NCBI GenBank assembly: GCA_003818675.1
Contig: RPPD01000130.1
Span: 1-6,650, forward strand
DNA: 6,650 nucleotides
Reading direction: 5' to 3'
Source: Spirochaetaceae bacterium
Lineage (GTDB): Bacteria > Spirochaetota > Spirochaetia > SZUA-6 > RPPD01
Shown in pieces: positions 1 through 6,539 of this stretch. Below the pieces are notes generated by a model. That model did no database searches. It was given only the letters and a program-made list of their open reading frames with translations, and was not told where the DNA came from. Positions within the stretch are counted from its first letter, which is position 1. Each line of letters opens with the position of its first letter. Both the position numbers and the translations under genes were made by a program.

Positions 1-210
1 ATTTCCGGATCTGGATCGCAGGGATCACGTTTTTCAAAGGAGGGCGTGAAGCAGATAGTGAAAGAAATAATTGAAAGGGAACCGAAGAACCTTTCAGATA
101 ACAAAATAGTCTAAATACTGGCAAACAGGGGAATAAAAATCGCGCGACGCACAATCGCAAAGTACCGGAAGGAACTTGGTATTTTTTCCTCTTTTGACAG
201 AAAACAATAG
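1..210 (+). pseudogene. rpoN: RNA polymerase sigma-54 factor, C-terminal end, interrupted by an in-frame stop
   Basis: Frame 1 from the window edge reads as the C-terminal DNA-binding part of sigma-54, the factor that directs RNA polymerase to -24/-12 promoters and needs an ATP-driven activator. The segment KEIIEREPKNLSDNKIV matches the family region before the RpoN box. After an in-frame TAA (112-114) the same frame continues as ILANRGIKIARRTIAKYRKE and ends at TAG 208-210. ARRTIAKYRK (codons at 142-171) is the RpoN box, which contacts the -24 element. The homology crosses the stop without a frame change, so one base substitution (for example from GAA, CAA or AAA) explains it. A product ending at codon 37 would lose its last 32 residues including the RpoN box and should be unable to bind promoters. 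The other genes here use TAA as a normal stop, so a reassigned code is unlikely. A sequencing or assembly error is the main alternative. The 5' part lies outside the window. Confidence 0.85.
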
Positions 211-215
211 GAGGG
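209..215 (+). promoter_or_regulatory. Ribosome binding site of hpf, overlapping the rpoN stop
   Basis: AGGAGGG lies 8 nt before the ATG at 224 and overlaps the rpoN stop codon TAG (208-210). It is the strongest Shine-Dalgarno sequence in the window and decides the start of hpf in favour of ATG 224 over the earlier in-frame GTG at 176, which has no such site and lies inside rpoN. Confidence 0.8.
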
Positions 216-223
216 ATGTACAC

Positions 224-520
224 ATGAAGATCGAAATCAGGGGCGTGCACCACGAAATCGGCGAGAATGAAAAGAATTATATTGACAAGAAAATCCAGCG
301 GCTGTCCTTTGCAGAGGAAGAAATCGTGGATTTGCATTTCGTGATAATAAAGGAAAAGAGCGGATACAAGGTGGAAACGAATATCCATTTCCGCTGGGGT
401 CACCAGTTTTTCATGCATGCCGATGATCATGATGTATACAAGGCAATCGATAGTCTCATAGACAAGCTTGAGACAAGGGTGAGCAAGGAAAAGGAAAAAA
501 TCAAGGAGCACAAGGGGTGA
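224..520 (+). CDS. hpf: Ribosome hibernation promoting factor (short HPF/YfiA/RaiA family)
   Basis: This is a 98-residue protein of the sigma-54 modulation/S30EA family. These proteins bind the small ribosomal subunit near the mRNA and tRNA channel and put ribosomes into an inactive or dimeric state in stationary phase or starvation. The family pattern is visible: an N-terminal strand MKIEIRGVHHEI, a helix ENEKNYIDKKIQRL, the FVIIKEK and YKVETNIHF strands, and the helix DVYKAIDSLIDKLETRVSKEKEKI, ending in a lysine-rich tail. The length is that of the short form; the long-form C-terminal dimerisation domain is absent. ATG 224 is chosen over an upstream in-frame GTG (176) because of the strong ribosome binding site and because the family alignment begins there. 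It sits between rpoN and hprK, as in many bacteria, and is probably cotranscribed with both. Confidence 0.92.
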   Translation: MKIEIRGVHHEIGENEKNYIDKKIQRLSFAEEEIVDLHFVIIKEKSGYKVETNIHFRWGHQFFMHADDHDVYKAIDSLIDKLETRVSKEKEKIKEHKG

Positions 521-540
521 TGCTCCCCTGATGGGATAAA

Positions 541-1518
541 GTGATGGAAAAATTTACAGTACTGGATCTTCTGCAGCTTGACTTGAAGGAGCATGATGCG
601 CTTGAATTAAAGTGCATAGGGGGACGGCCAGGTCTGGTCCGGGAAATTAAGGTACCAGAACTCAACCGTCCAGGTCTTGCCCTGAGCGGCTTTTTTGACA
701 ATTTCGCGGAACAGCGGCTCCAGATTTTTGGCCGTGGCGAGAACTCCTATCTGCAAAAGCTGGAAAAAGAAAACAATGTAGATCCAATAAAGAAGCTATT
801 TGAATACGAAGTACCTTGTTGTGTTTTCACACACAAACTTGAACCAACCCATTCATTTTTTGTATCAGCAGAGGAAAAGGGATGCCCGCTGCTCCAGACA
901 AATCTATCATCTTCGGAGTTTTCCACTCGTGTCATGCGCGCCCTGAGCAATATTTTCTCACCCAAGAAAAACATCCACGGAGTACTGGTGGAGGTTTTTG
1001 GTATCGGGGTACTGATAATGGGAGAGAGCGGAGTAGGAAAAAGCGAGATGGCTCTGGAACTGATTGAGCGCGGACACAGACTTGTGGCGGATGATGCCGT
1101 CGAAGTCAAATGTGTTGGCGGAAATTTCCTTATGGGTAAGGGTGTTAATATAATCGCGAGCCACCATATGGAAATAAGGGGACTGGGCATCATAAATGTA
1201 ACACATTTGTTTGGCGTTGGCGCTATCCGCGATAACAAACAGATCCAGCTCGTGGTTCAGCTTGAGGAATGGGATGCGAGCAAGGAATACGACAGGATCG
1301 GCATGGAAGACAGCACAATTGACATTCTGGGCGTCAATGTGCCTTACCTCAATATCCCGGTGAAGCCCGGAAGGAATATTCCGATTATTATAGAGACGGG
1401 TGCCATGAACGAACGGTTGAAAAAGCTCGGTTATCATTCAGCCAAGGAGTTCAACCGCAGTATCATGAACTGGATTGAAACAGAGCGTGCCCGCTCGAGT
1501 TACTTTGAAAACCATTAA
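541..1518 (+). CDS. hprK: HPr kinase/phosphorylase
   Basis: This bifunctional enzyme phosphorylates HPr on Ser46 using ATP or pyrophosphate and removes the same phosphate when inorganic phosphate is high; it forms hexamers in the cytoplasm. Counting from GTG 541 (325 aa), the N-terminal domain covers about residues 1-130 and the catalytic domain the rest. Visible motifs are the conserved His at 146 (KNIHGVLVEVFG), the P-loop GESGVGKS at 161-168, the following ELIERGHRLVADDAVEV, and the HprK signature MEIRGLGIINV at 210-220 followed by FGVGAIRD. The length fits the family and no key residue appears missing. The start is ambiguous between GTG 541 and ATG 544; ATG 544, giving MEKFTVLDLL, fits the family better. 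The ribosome binding site is weak (GGGA 533-536). Its substrate HPr is encoded directly downstream, and no enzyme I or sugar permease is present in this window, suggesting a regulatory rather than a sugar-transport role. Confidence 0.95.
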   Translation: MMEKFTVLDLLQLDLKEHDALELKCIGGRPGLVREIKVPELNRPGLALSGFFDNFAEQRLQIFGRGENSYLQKLEKENNVDPIKKLFEYEVPCCVFTHKLEPTHSFFVSAEEKGCPLLQTNLSSSEFSTRVMRALSNIFSPKKNIHGVLVEVFGIGVLIMGESGVGKSEMALELIERGHRLVADDAVEVKCVGGNFLMGKGVNIIASHHMEIRGLGIINVTHLFGVGAIRDNKQIQLVVQLEEWDASKEYDRIGMEDSTIDILGVNVPYLNIPVKPGRNIPIIIETGAMNERLKKLGYHSAKEFNRSIMNWIETERARSSYFENH

Positions 1519-1535
1519 AAGACAGATTGGACAGT

Positions 1536-1802
1536 ATGAAGGAAAAAACAGTTACCGTATTGAACAAGGCGGGTATTCACGCGCGGCCAGCGGCTCTTCT
1601 GGTCAAGACAGCCGGGGGGTTCAAGTCTTCGATCTATCTTGAGAAAAATTCGGAACGCGTGAATGGCAAGTCCATAATGGGTGTTATCACACTGGGCGCG
1701 GTCTGTAACACAAAAATCAATATTGTTGCTGAGGGCAGTGACGAGGCAGAAGCAGTAGAGGCCATCGCCAGGCTATTTGAAAATAAATTTGAGGAAGATT
1801 AA
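1536..1802 (+). CDS. ptsH: Phosphocarrier protein HPr
   Basis: This is an 88-residue HPr, the small phosphocarrier of the phosphotransferase system. Taking ATG 1536 as the start puts the phosphoryl-accepting histidine at position 15 (GIHARPA) and the regulatory serine at position 46 (NGKSIMGV), the canonical numbering, which decides the start. An in-frame TTG at 1527 would add three residues. Both sites are intact, so the protein can in principle be phosphorylated at His15 by enzyme I and at Ser46 by the HprK encoded 17 nt upstream. There is no clear Shine-Dalgarno sequence, so translation is probably coupled to hprK. The symbol ptsH is used for the family; a nitrogen-type HPr (ptsO/NPr) is an equally reasonable name because no sugar-PTS genes are nearby and the rpoN-hprK setting is typical of the regulatory branch. 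Confidence 0.93.
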   Translation: MKEKTVTVLNKAGIHARPAALLVKTAGGFKSSIYLEKNSERVNGKSIMGVITLGAVCNTKINIVAEGSDEAEAVEAIARLFENKFEED

Positions 1803-1827
1803 CCGTTTTTTGCCTGACAGGAACGGG
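1803..1827 (+). promoter_or_regulatory. Possible small hairpin between HPr and the kinase gene
   Basis: CCGTT (1803-1807) can pair with AACGG (1822-1826), and CCT (1813-1815) with AGG (1819-1821), leaving a 5-nt bulge. The structure follows the HPr stop directly and touches the G-rich ribosome binding region (1825-1834) of the kinase gene. It could modulate translation or mark an RNA processing point, but the stem is short and may be chance. There is no U-run after it, so it is not a standard terminator. Confidence 0.2.
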
Positions 1828-1841
1828 AAGCGGAATAAAAA

Positions 1842-3611
1842 ATGAGATCTTCAAACGGCTCCACATCGGTATTCCTCCTTGTCCTGGTGTTGCTTTATCT
1901 GCTGCTTACCGCTGTTATTCTTTTCTTTTTCCAGCAGGTACTTCTCAATATTACGAGTGAACAGAATGACTCTAATACCCTTGCTCTTGTTGCACTTATT
2001 GCGTTTCCAGTCCTGCTTTTGGGTTTTGTAGTCTATAATATGCTCCGGCTTTTTCGAGAGCGCACACAGAAAAAGCCGGGGTCAAGGTATAAGATACGCC
2101 TGATAATGTTTTTTTCATTTGTAGCGCTTCTTTCTGCCCTGCCGCAGTCTGCGCTCTCGACAAGCTTTCTCAACTCGGTGATAAACTCGGAGATCATAGG
2201 TCAGATAGACGACGCGTGGAAACTTGCCATTGATTTTTATGAAGGAAAGGTGAACAATCTCAAGACCTTTGGCTCGAGCCCGATATTGCCGCGCATTCTG
2301 CAAATGGTTGACTACAATCCGGAAAAAATCTGGGAGTCTGTAAAAAGCATAAATCCGGAAATTCATTTCCTTCAGGTATTGGACAGAAACGGCAATGAAC
2401 TGAACTTCCTGGGCAGTCGTGAGGGTCAGGTCAGGATGCTTCTTTCCCAGGATGTGCAGCAGGGGATGCTTCCAAAAATTGACCGTGTTGATGTCAATGT
2501 AACGCTGTTACGCTATCTCTACATTGCTCGTACCCCTTCACGCACGTCATATCTGATATTTGGTATTGCTATTCCCAAGAGTTTTAATGACAAGGCAAAG
2601 CAATTGGCACAGTCGAAGGATTTTTTCGAGGAGTTGCGCCAGAGTGCCACTTTGAAGACCTTTATCATCGTGCTTTATTTCTTCTTTTCTATTCCAATTC
2701 TTCTCCTGTCTATAATAATCAGTTTTTACCTTTCAGAAGAGGTGGTAAGACCCATAATACATCTTGAGGAGGCTACCAGGAGAGTGGCCCAGGGCGACAT
2801 GTCCATCAGAATTCTTACCCGTTCCAACGACGAGCTCGGAAACTTAATTGATTCCTTCAACCTCATGGTGGGTGAACTTGACTCTTCAAAGAAGAAGTTG
2901 CAGAAGTCGGAAAAAATTGCGGCTTGGCAGGAAATTGCCCAGCGGCTCGCGCACGAGATCAAAAATCCCCTGACTCCAATCCGCCTTGCCGCAGAGAGAA
3001 TCCGGAAAAAATATAATGAATTGCGGGAAGCGGAAACAGGAACTGATTCCATGAACATGATCATAGACAATTCCGTACAGGCCATAATCACAGAGGTTAA
3101 CAGCCTAGATAAGCTTCTGCGCGAGTTTAATGATTTCGCCAAGCTTCCGGACCCGTCACGTGAACAAGTCAATTTGAAAGCGCTTGTGGACGAGGTAATA
3201 TCCGCCTACGCGGAGATGGGACACCAGGTGGAGTTCTCTTCAGAGGGGGTTGATGGAAAGATTTTACTCATGATAGACCGGAACCAGTTCAGGCAGGTGT
3301 TTGCCAATCTGTTCATGAACGCACTGCATGCCATGCCTGATGGCGGGAAGCTCCAGGTGAGGGCGGATCTTGTCAAAAAGGAAAAAACAAACTACTGTAG
3401 AATTGAAGTCCGAGACACGGGAACTGGAATTGATGAAAACGTACAGCCGCACATTTTCAATCCGTACTTCACAACCAAGAAGGGCGGGACGGGACTCGGG
3501 CTTTCCATCGTTGAACGTATTGTTTTTGATCATGACGGAAACATCTGGTTTGAATCCAGAAAAGATTCCGGAACCGCATTTTTTATCGATCTGCCCATGG
3601 AGACACTTTAG
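1842..3611 (+). CDS. NtrY-like membrane sensor histidine kinase
   Basis: This 589-residue sensor kinase resembles NtrY of the NtrY/NtrX two-component family. Hydrophobic segments at about 10-31, 46-68 and 85-105 and a fourth at 272-297 suggest four membrane spans, with residues 106-271 as the extracytoplasmic sensor part. A HAMP domain follows (about 298-350, with VVRPIIHLEEATRRVAQGDM). The catalytic core shows the H-box LAHEIKNPLTPIRLAAE with phosphoacceptor His371, the N-box LFMNALHAMPDGG with Asn493, the G1 box DTGTGI at 525-530 and the G2 box GGTGLGLSIV from 548. All catalytic motifs are intact. Only a short helical linker separates HAMP from the H-box, so the PAS domain common in NtrY is absent. 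The start ATG 1842 is preceded by GGGAAGCGGA (1825-1834). The gene abuts its response regulator. The signal sensed is unknown; nitrogen or redox state is inferred only from the NtrY family. Confidence 0.9.
   Translation: MRSSNGSTSVFLLVLVLLYLLLTAVILFFFQQVLLNITSEQNDSNTLALVALIAFPVLLLGFVVYNMLRLFRERTQKKPGSRYKIRLIMFFSFVALLSALPQSALSTSFLNSVINSEIIGQIDDAWKLAIDFYEGKVNNLKTFGSSPILPRILQMVDYNPEKIWESVKSINPEIHFLQVLDRNGNELNFLGSREGQVRMLLSQDVQQGMLPKIDRVDVNVTLLRYLYIARTPSRTSYLIFGIAIPKSFNDKAKQLAQSKDFFEELRQSATLKTFIIVLYFFFSIPILLLSIIISFYLSEEVVRPIIHLEEATRRVAQGDMSIRILTRSNDELGNLIDSFNLMVGELDSSKKKLQKSEKIAAWQEIAQRLAHEIKNPLTPIRLAAERIRKKYNELREAETGTDSMNMIIDNSVQAIITEVNSLDKLLREFNDFAKLPDPSREQVNLKALVDEVISAYAEMGHQVEFSSEGVDGKILLMIDRNQFRQVFANLFMNALHAMPDGGKLQVRADLVKKEKTNYCRIEVRDTGTGIDENVQPHIFNPYFTTKKGGTGLGLSIVERIVFDHDGNIWFESRKDSGTAFFIDLPMETL
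3599..3603 (+). promoter_or_regulatory. Ribosome binding site of the response regulator inside the kinase gene
   Basis: GGAGA lies within the last codons of the kinase gene, 8 nt before ATG 3612. It supports a start directly after the kinase stop TAG (3609-3611), and hence coupled translation of kinase and regulator. Confidence 0.6.
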
Positions 3612-4982
3612 ATGCCGCGAGTGCTAATCATAGATGATGAACAGGGAATCCGCTCTGTATTAAGCGATGTTCTTTCAGATGAGGGATATGATGTTCTTTC
3701 CGCGGAGGACGGCTTTAAGGGACTCTCCATGCTTGAGACAAATCCAGTGGATCTGGTAATCCTTGATGTCTGGCTTCCCAATATGGGTGGCATGGATGTT
3801 TTAAAAAGAATCAAGGAAGATTTTCCAGACATAGAAGTCATTATCATATCCGGACACGCGAACATTGATCTGGCCGTCAAGGCTGTGAAGATAGGCGCTT
3901 TTGATTTTCTGGAAAAACCCCTGTCGCTCGAGCGGACCATCACTGTTGTAAGGAACGCACTTGCGCTGGAGGGTCTGCGCAAGGAAAACAGGAACCTCAA
4001 GAACTCCCTGTTTCTGGATGACACCATGATAGGTGAATGCGAAGGCATTCAGAAGGTCAAGGCTTTGATAGATCAGAGCGCTTCATCAGATGCCCGCATT
4101 CTAATTCTGGGAGAGAACGGCACTGGCAAGGAATTGGTTGCACGAGCGATTCATCTGAAGAGCAAGCGCGCCCAGGCCCCCTTTGTAGAGGTCAACTGCG
4201 CCGCCATTCCTGACACCTTGATTGAGAGTGAGCTTTTTGGACACGAGAAAGGCGCGTTTACAAACGCATTTTCCCAGCGAAAAGGCCGCTTTGAGCTCGC
4301 GCATCGCGGGAGCATTTTCATGGACGAAGTTGCAGATCTCTCACAGAGCGCCCAGGCCAAGGTGTTGCGTGTAACACAGGAACTGACCTTTGAGCGTGTG
4401 GGTGGCGAGGAAAAAATCGAGGTGGATGTGCGCATTATAGCCGCCACAAACAAGGAGATAGAAAAAGAAGTCAGGGCGGGCAGGTTCCGGGAGGATTTGT
4501 TTTTCAGGCTGAATGTGATTCCAATACATGTGCCTCCACTGCGGGAGCGCAAGGATGATCTGCCGCTTCTGGTTGACTATTTTATGAAAAAACACCGCGC
4601 CCCGAACGCGACCGTCTCAAAGCGGTTTTCCGAAGAGGGAATGCAAATGCTTTATGACTACCGGTGGCCCGGCAACATCCGCGAGCTCAAAAATTTCATG
4701 GAGCGCATCAACGTCATGACTGACGAGGAGGTAATTTCCGAGGCGGCGGTAAAACAGTACTTGGGCGCGGTTACTCAGAAAGATTCATCTGAAACCCTGG
4801 CCAAGTATGATGACCTGAACCTTGGCCAGGCTAAGGAGTCTTTTGAGAAAGAATTTATACTTATCAAACTGCGTGAAAATGATTATAATATCTCTAAGGC
4901 AGCCGAGTCGCTGGGCTTGTATCCCAGCAACCTGCACAACAAGATAAAGAAGTACGGGATTAAAATCGAGAGGGATAAATGA
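3612..4982 (+). CDS. NtrX/NtrC-like sigma-54-dependent response regulator
   Basis: This 456-residue regulator has the three-domain layout of sigma-54 enhancer-binding proteins. The receiver (1-120) has the acidic pair Asp8-Asp9, phosphoacceptor Asp52 (VILDVWLPN), Ser80 and Lys102 (EKP). The AAA+ domain (about 139-370) has Walker A GENGTGKE at 167-174, Walker B GSIFMDE at 233-239, Arg293 and Arg299 in RFREDLFFRLNV as arginine-finger candidates, and the sensor II region RWPGNIREL at 351-359. A Fis-type helix-turn-helix lies at about 413-451 (NISKAAESLGLYPSNLHNKIKKYGI). The sigma-54 contact loop reads GAFTNA (214-219) where the consensus is GAFTGA. The protein is presumably phosphorylated by the kinase encoded just upstream. 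It should activate -24/-12 promoters if sigma-54 is functional, which is uncertain because the rpoN end in this window carries a stop. ATG 3612 gives a full receiver domain. The NtrX name rests on its pairing with an NtrY-like kinase. Confidence 0.92.
   Translation: MPRVLIIDDEQGIRSVLSDVLSDEGYDVLSAEDGFKGLSMLETNPVDLVILDVWLPNMGGMDVLKRIKEDFPDIEVIIISGHANIDLAVKAVKIGAFDFLEKPLSLERTITVVRNALALEGLRKENRNLKNSLFLDDTMIGECEGIQKVKALIDQSASSDARILILGENGTGKELVARAIHLKSKRAQAPFVEVNCAAIPDTLIESELFGHEKGAFTNAFSQRKGRFELAHRGSIFMDEVADLSQSAQAKVLRVTQELTFERVGGEEKIEVDVRIIAATNKEIEKEVRAGRFREDLFFRLNVIPIHVPPLRERKDDLPLLVDYFMKKHRAPNATVSKRFSEEGMQMLYDYRWPGNIRELKNFMERINVMTDEEVISEAAVKQYLGAVTQKDSSETLAKYDDLNLGQAKESFEKEFILIKLRENDYNISKAAESLGLYPSNLHNKIKKYGIKIERDK
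4796..4830. repeat. Perfect 10-bp inverted repeat in the regulator gene, upstream of lexA
   Basis: CCTGGCCAAG (4796-4805) and CTTGGCCAGG (4821-4830) are perfect reverse complements separated by 15 nt. Each arm contains the self-complementary core TGGCCA, so the two cores are also direct repeats 25 bp apart. The repeat sits in the linker codons between the AAA+ and helix-turn-helix domains of the response regulator, about 150 nt before the lexA start. It could be an RNA hairpin, a paired operator, or a coincidence of coding sequence. Confidence 0.5.
4968..4975 (+). promoter_or_regulatory. Ribosome binding site of lexA within the regulator gene
   Basis: GAGAGGGA ends 3 nt before the ATG at 4979, inside the last codons of the response regulator. 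It supports the ATGA overlap start of lexA. Confidence 0.55.
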
Positions 4983-5578
4983 AGGGATTGACCAAGCGGC
5001 AGAGGGATGTCCTTGACTTTATACGCCAGTTCATAGGTTCAAACAAATATCCTCCTACAATCAGGGAAGTCGCGGAAAAATTCAAGATATCGGTCAAGGG
5101 CAGTTATGACCATATCAAGGCGCTGGAAAAAAAGCAGTATATCAAGTGTACAGGAAACAGGTCACGCGCCATAGAGATCGTGGAGCATGAACCAGAGGCC
5201 AACATAACAAGGGTGCCGCTTCTTGGTTCAGTTGCCGCTGGAAAACCGCTTTTTGCCGCTGAGAACTTTGAGGGAATGGTAGGAGTACCTACACAGCTTC
5301 TGCGAAAGGGAAAGCATTTCGCGCTTAATATGCGCGGGGACAGCATGCAGGAGGCCGGGATCATGGACGGCGATATTGCAATCATCAATCACCGCAACAT
5401 CGCGGACAATGGAGACATTGTCGTGGCTGTTTTGGATGATGCTGTGACTTTAAAGCGCTTTTTTAAAGAAAAAAACCGGGTGATGCTCAAATCAGAGAAC
5501 AAATCCTATCCGCCCATCTATTCACAGGAGATCAAAATACTCGGACGGCTGGCCTGCATAATCCGAAAATATGAGTAA
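4979..5578 (+). CDS. lexA: LexA repressor, SOS regulator
   Basis: This 199-residue protein has the full LexA layout. LexA represses DNA damage genes and cleaves itself when RecA is activated on single-stranded DNA. The N-terminal winged helix (1-70) begins LTKRQRDVLDFI and contains PPTIREVAEKFKIS followed by a recognition helix around VKGSYDHIKALEKKQYI. The C-terminal S24 peptidase-like domain shows the Ala87-Gly88 cleavage site (GSVAAGKP), nucleophile Ser122 (MRGDSMQEAGIMDGD) and Lys159 (AVTLKRF). These are each three residues later than in E. coli LexA (84-85, 119, 156), so autocleavage is expected. The recognition helix differs from both the E. coli and B. subtilis types, so the operator is probably different too. 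The start codon overlaps the regulator stop (ATGA), leaving no upstream leader. Any LexA autoregulation would need an operator inside the response regulator gene. It overlaps holA by 8 nt. Confidence 0.95.
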   Translation: MKGLTKRQRDVLDFIRQFIGSNKYPPTIREVAEKFKISVKGSYDHIKALEKKQYIKCTGNRSRAIEIVEHEPEANITRVPLLGSVAAGKPLFAAENFEGMVGVPTQLLRKGKHFALNMRGDSMQEAGIMDGDIAIINHRNIADNGDIVVAVLDDAVTLKRFFKEKNRVMLKSENKSYPPIYSQEIKILGRLACIIRKYE

Positions 5579-6539
5579 CCAGTCATGTTATCTGTTTCTC
5601 GGGCCGGAAACGGGCGAGAAAGACAATGTAATAGCAGATCTCATAAAAAAATTGGAGCAAAAGCATGGCGGGAAGCCTGAAGTATATAAATATTATGGTT
5701 TTGAGACAAAGAGCACAGATGTAATTCAACTGCTGCAGAATAAGCTGCTTTTCGCAGATCACAAGGTTGTCATCATTTCAAATCTGGAGCGTATGGGCAA
5801 GACAGATTTGAAGGATTTGGCGGAATATTGCCGCAATCCAGGTTCGTGTTCCACTCTGATCCTCTGCTCTGACGAGACTTCATCGCCTGATATCCAGATT
5901 GAACGCGCAATTAATCCGGCCAATAAAAAAATATTCTGGGAATTGCTCGAGCACCAGAAGAAGGGCTTTATTCTCAATTATTGCAAGAAAACGGGACGCA
6001 GTATTGATGAGGACGCCGTTCTTCTGATCATGGATGTGGTTGAAAATAACACCCGTGAAGTTCAAGCGATATGTGAGCGGCTCGACTTTTTTTTCCCGGG
6101 TGACAGGGAAATACAATATGTGGACATTGAAAATTTTCTGTATCATGGCAAGGAAGAGAACATCTACACTCTCTTCACTGTTCTGGTGGGCAGGGAATTC
6201 GGCCATGCCGTGGAAATCTGTCACAAAATACTGCTGTCACAGGGAGAGGATCACCTTCGGATAATAAATGGGCTGTTATGGCAGTTTCGTACACTTCTTA
6301 ATCTGCAGATTCTGGCAAAGGATGGATGCGGATATGATGATGCTTTTGGGCGCCTGAAAATAAAGAGCAAGCGGCGGCAGAAGGCGTTTATTGAGGGGCA
6401 GAGAAATTATTCCACTGATGCAATCTTCAAAATAATTCGGTTGATCGCCCAATATGACGTCAATTTTCGCACGTTTTCCCAGGCAACACATCTGATACTG
6501 CTGGAATTGTTTATCTACAAGCTTGTTAAAACTGTGTGA
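5571..6539 (+). CDS. holA: DNA polymerase III delta subunit (clamp loader)
   Basis: This 322-residue protein resembles DNA polymerase III delta, the clamp-loader subunit that opens the sliding clamp ring. Domain I (about 1-125) begins CYLFLGPETGEKDNVIADLI and contains KLLFADHKVVIISNLE; it has no Walker A motif, as expected for delta, which does not bind ATP. The middle helical domain (about 130-195) carries the family pattern NNTREVQAICERL (159-171). The C-terminal collar domain (about 196-322) shows ILLSQGEDHLRIINGLLWQFRTLL with the conserved Gly-Glu and Phe-Arg positions. The length is close to the usual 330-345. The ATG at 5571 lies inside the lexA end, so the genes overlap by 8 nt and translation is likely coupled. 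Delta sequences diverge strongly, so the call rests on pattern and length rather than on catalytic residues. Coupling to lexA ties a replisome part to the SOS repressor. Confidence 0.85.
   Translation: MSNQSCYLFLGPETGEKDNVIADLIKKLEQKHGGKPEVYKYYGFETKSTDVIQLLQNKLLFADHKVVIISNLERMGKTDLKDLAEYCRNPGSCSTLILCSDETSSPDIQIERAINPANKKIFWELLEHQKKGFILNYCKKTGRSIDEDAVLLIMDVVENNTREVQAICERLDFFFPGDREIQYVDIENFLYHGKEENIYTLFTVLVGREFGHAVEICHKILLSQGEDHLRIINGLLWQFRTLLNLQILAKDGCGYDDAFGRLKIKSKRRQKAFIEGQRNYSTDAIFKIIRLIAQYDVNFRTFSQATHLILLELFIYKLVKTV

Noticed and set aside
112..114. Genome-wide reassignment of TAA to an amino acid
   Set aside because: TAA ends hprK, HPr and lexA at the expected family lengths, so it acts as a normal stop here.
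194..222. TTGACA (194-199) as a -35 box for an hpf promoter
   Set aside because: At 17-nt spacing the -10 position reads TGTACA, a poor match, and the transcript would start at or after the hpf ATG.
747..1238. Long open frame on the - strand opposite hprK
   Set aside because: It is a shadow of the strongly conserved hprK frame, is low in complexity, lacks a ribosome binding site and resembles no known family.
2923..2940. Sigma-54-like -24/-12 element, TTGGCAGGAAATTGCCC in the kinase gene
   Set aside because: GG and GC are 9 nt apart on the + strand instead of 10. The - strand reading has the right spacing but poor consensus and would drive antisense transcription inside a conserved coding region.
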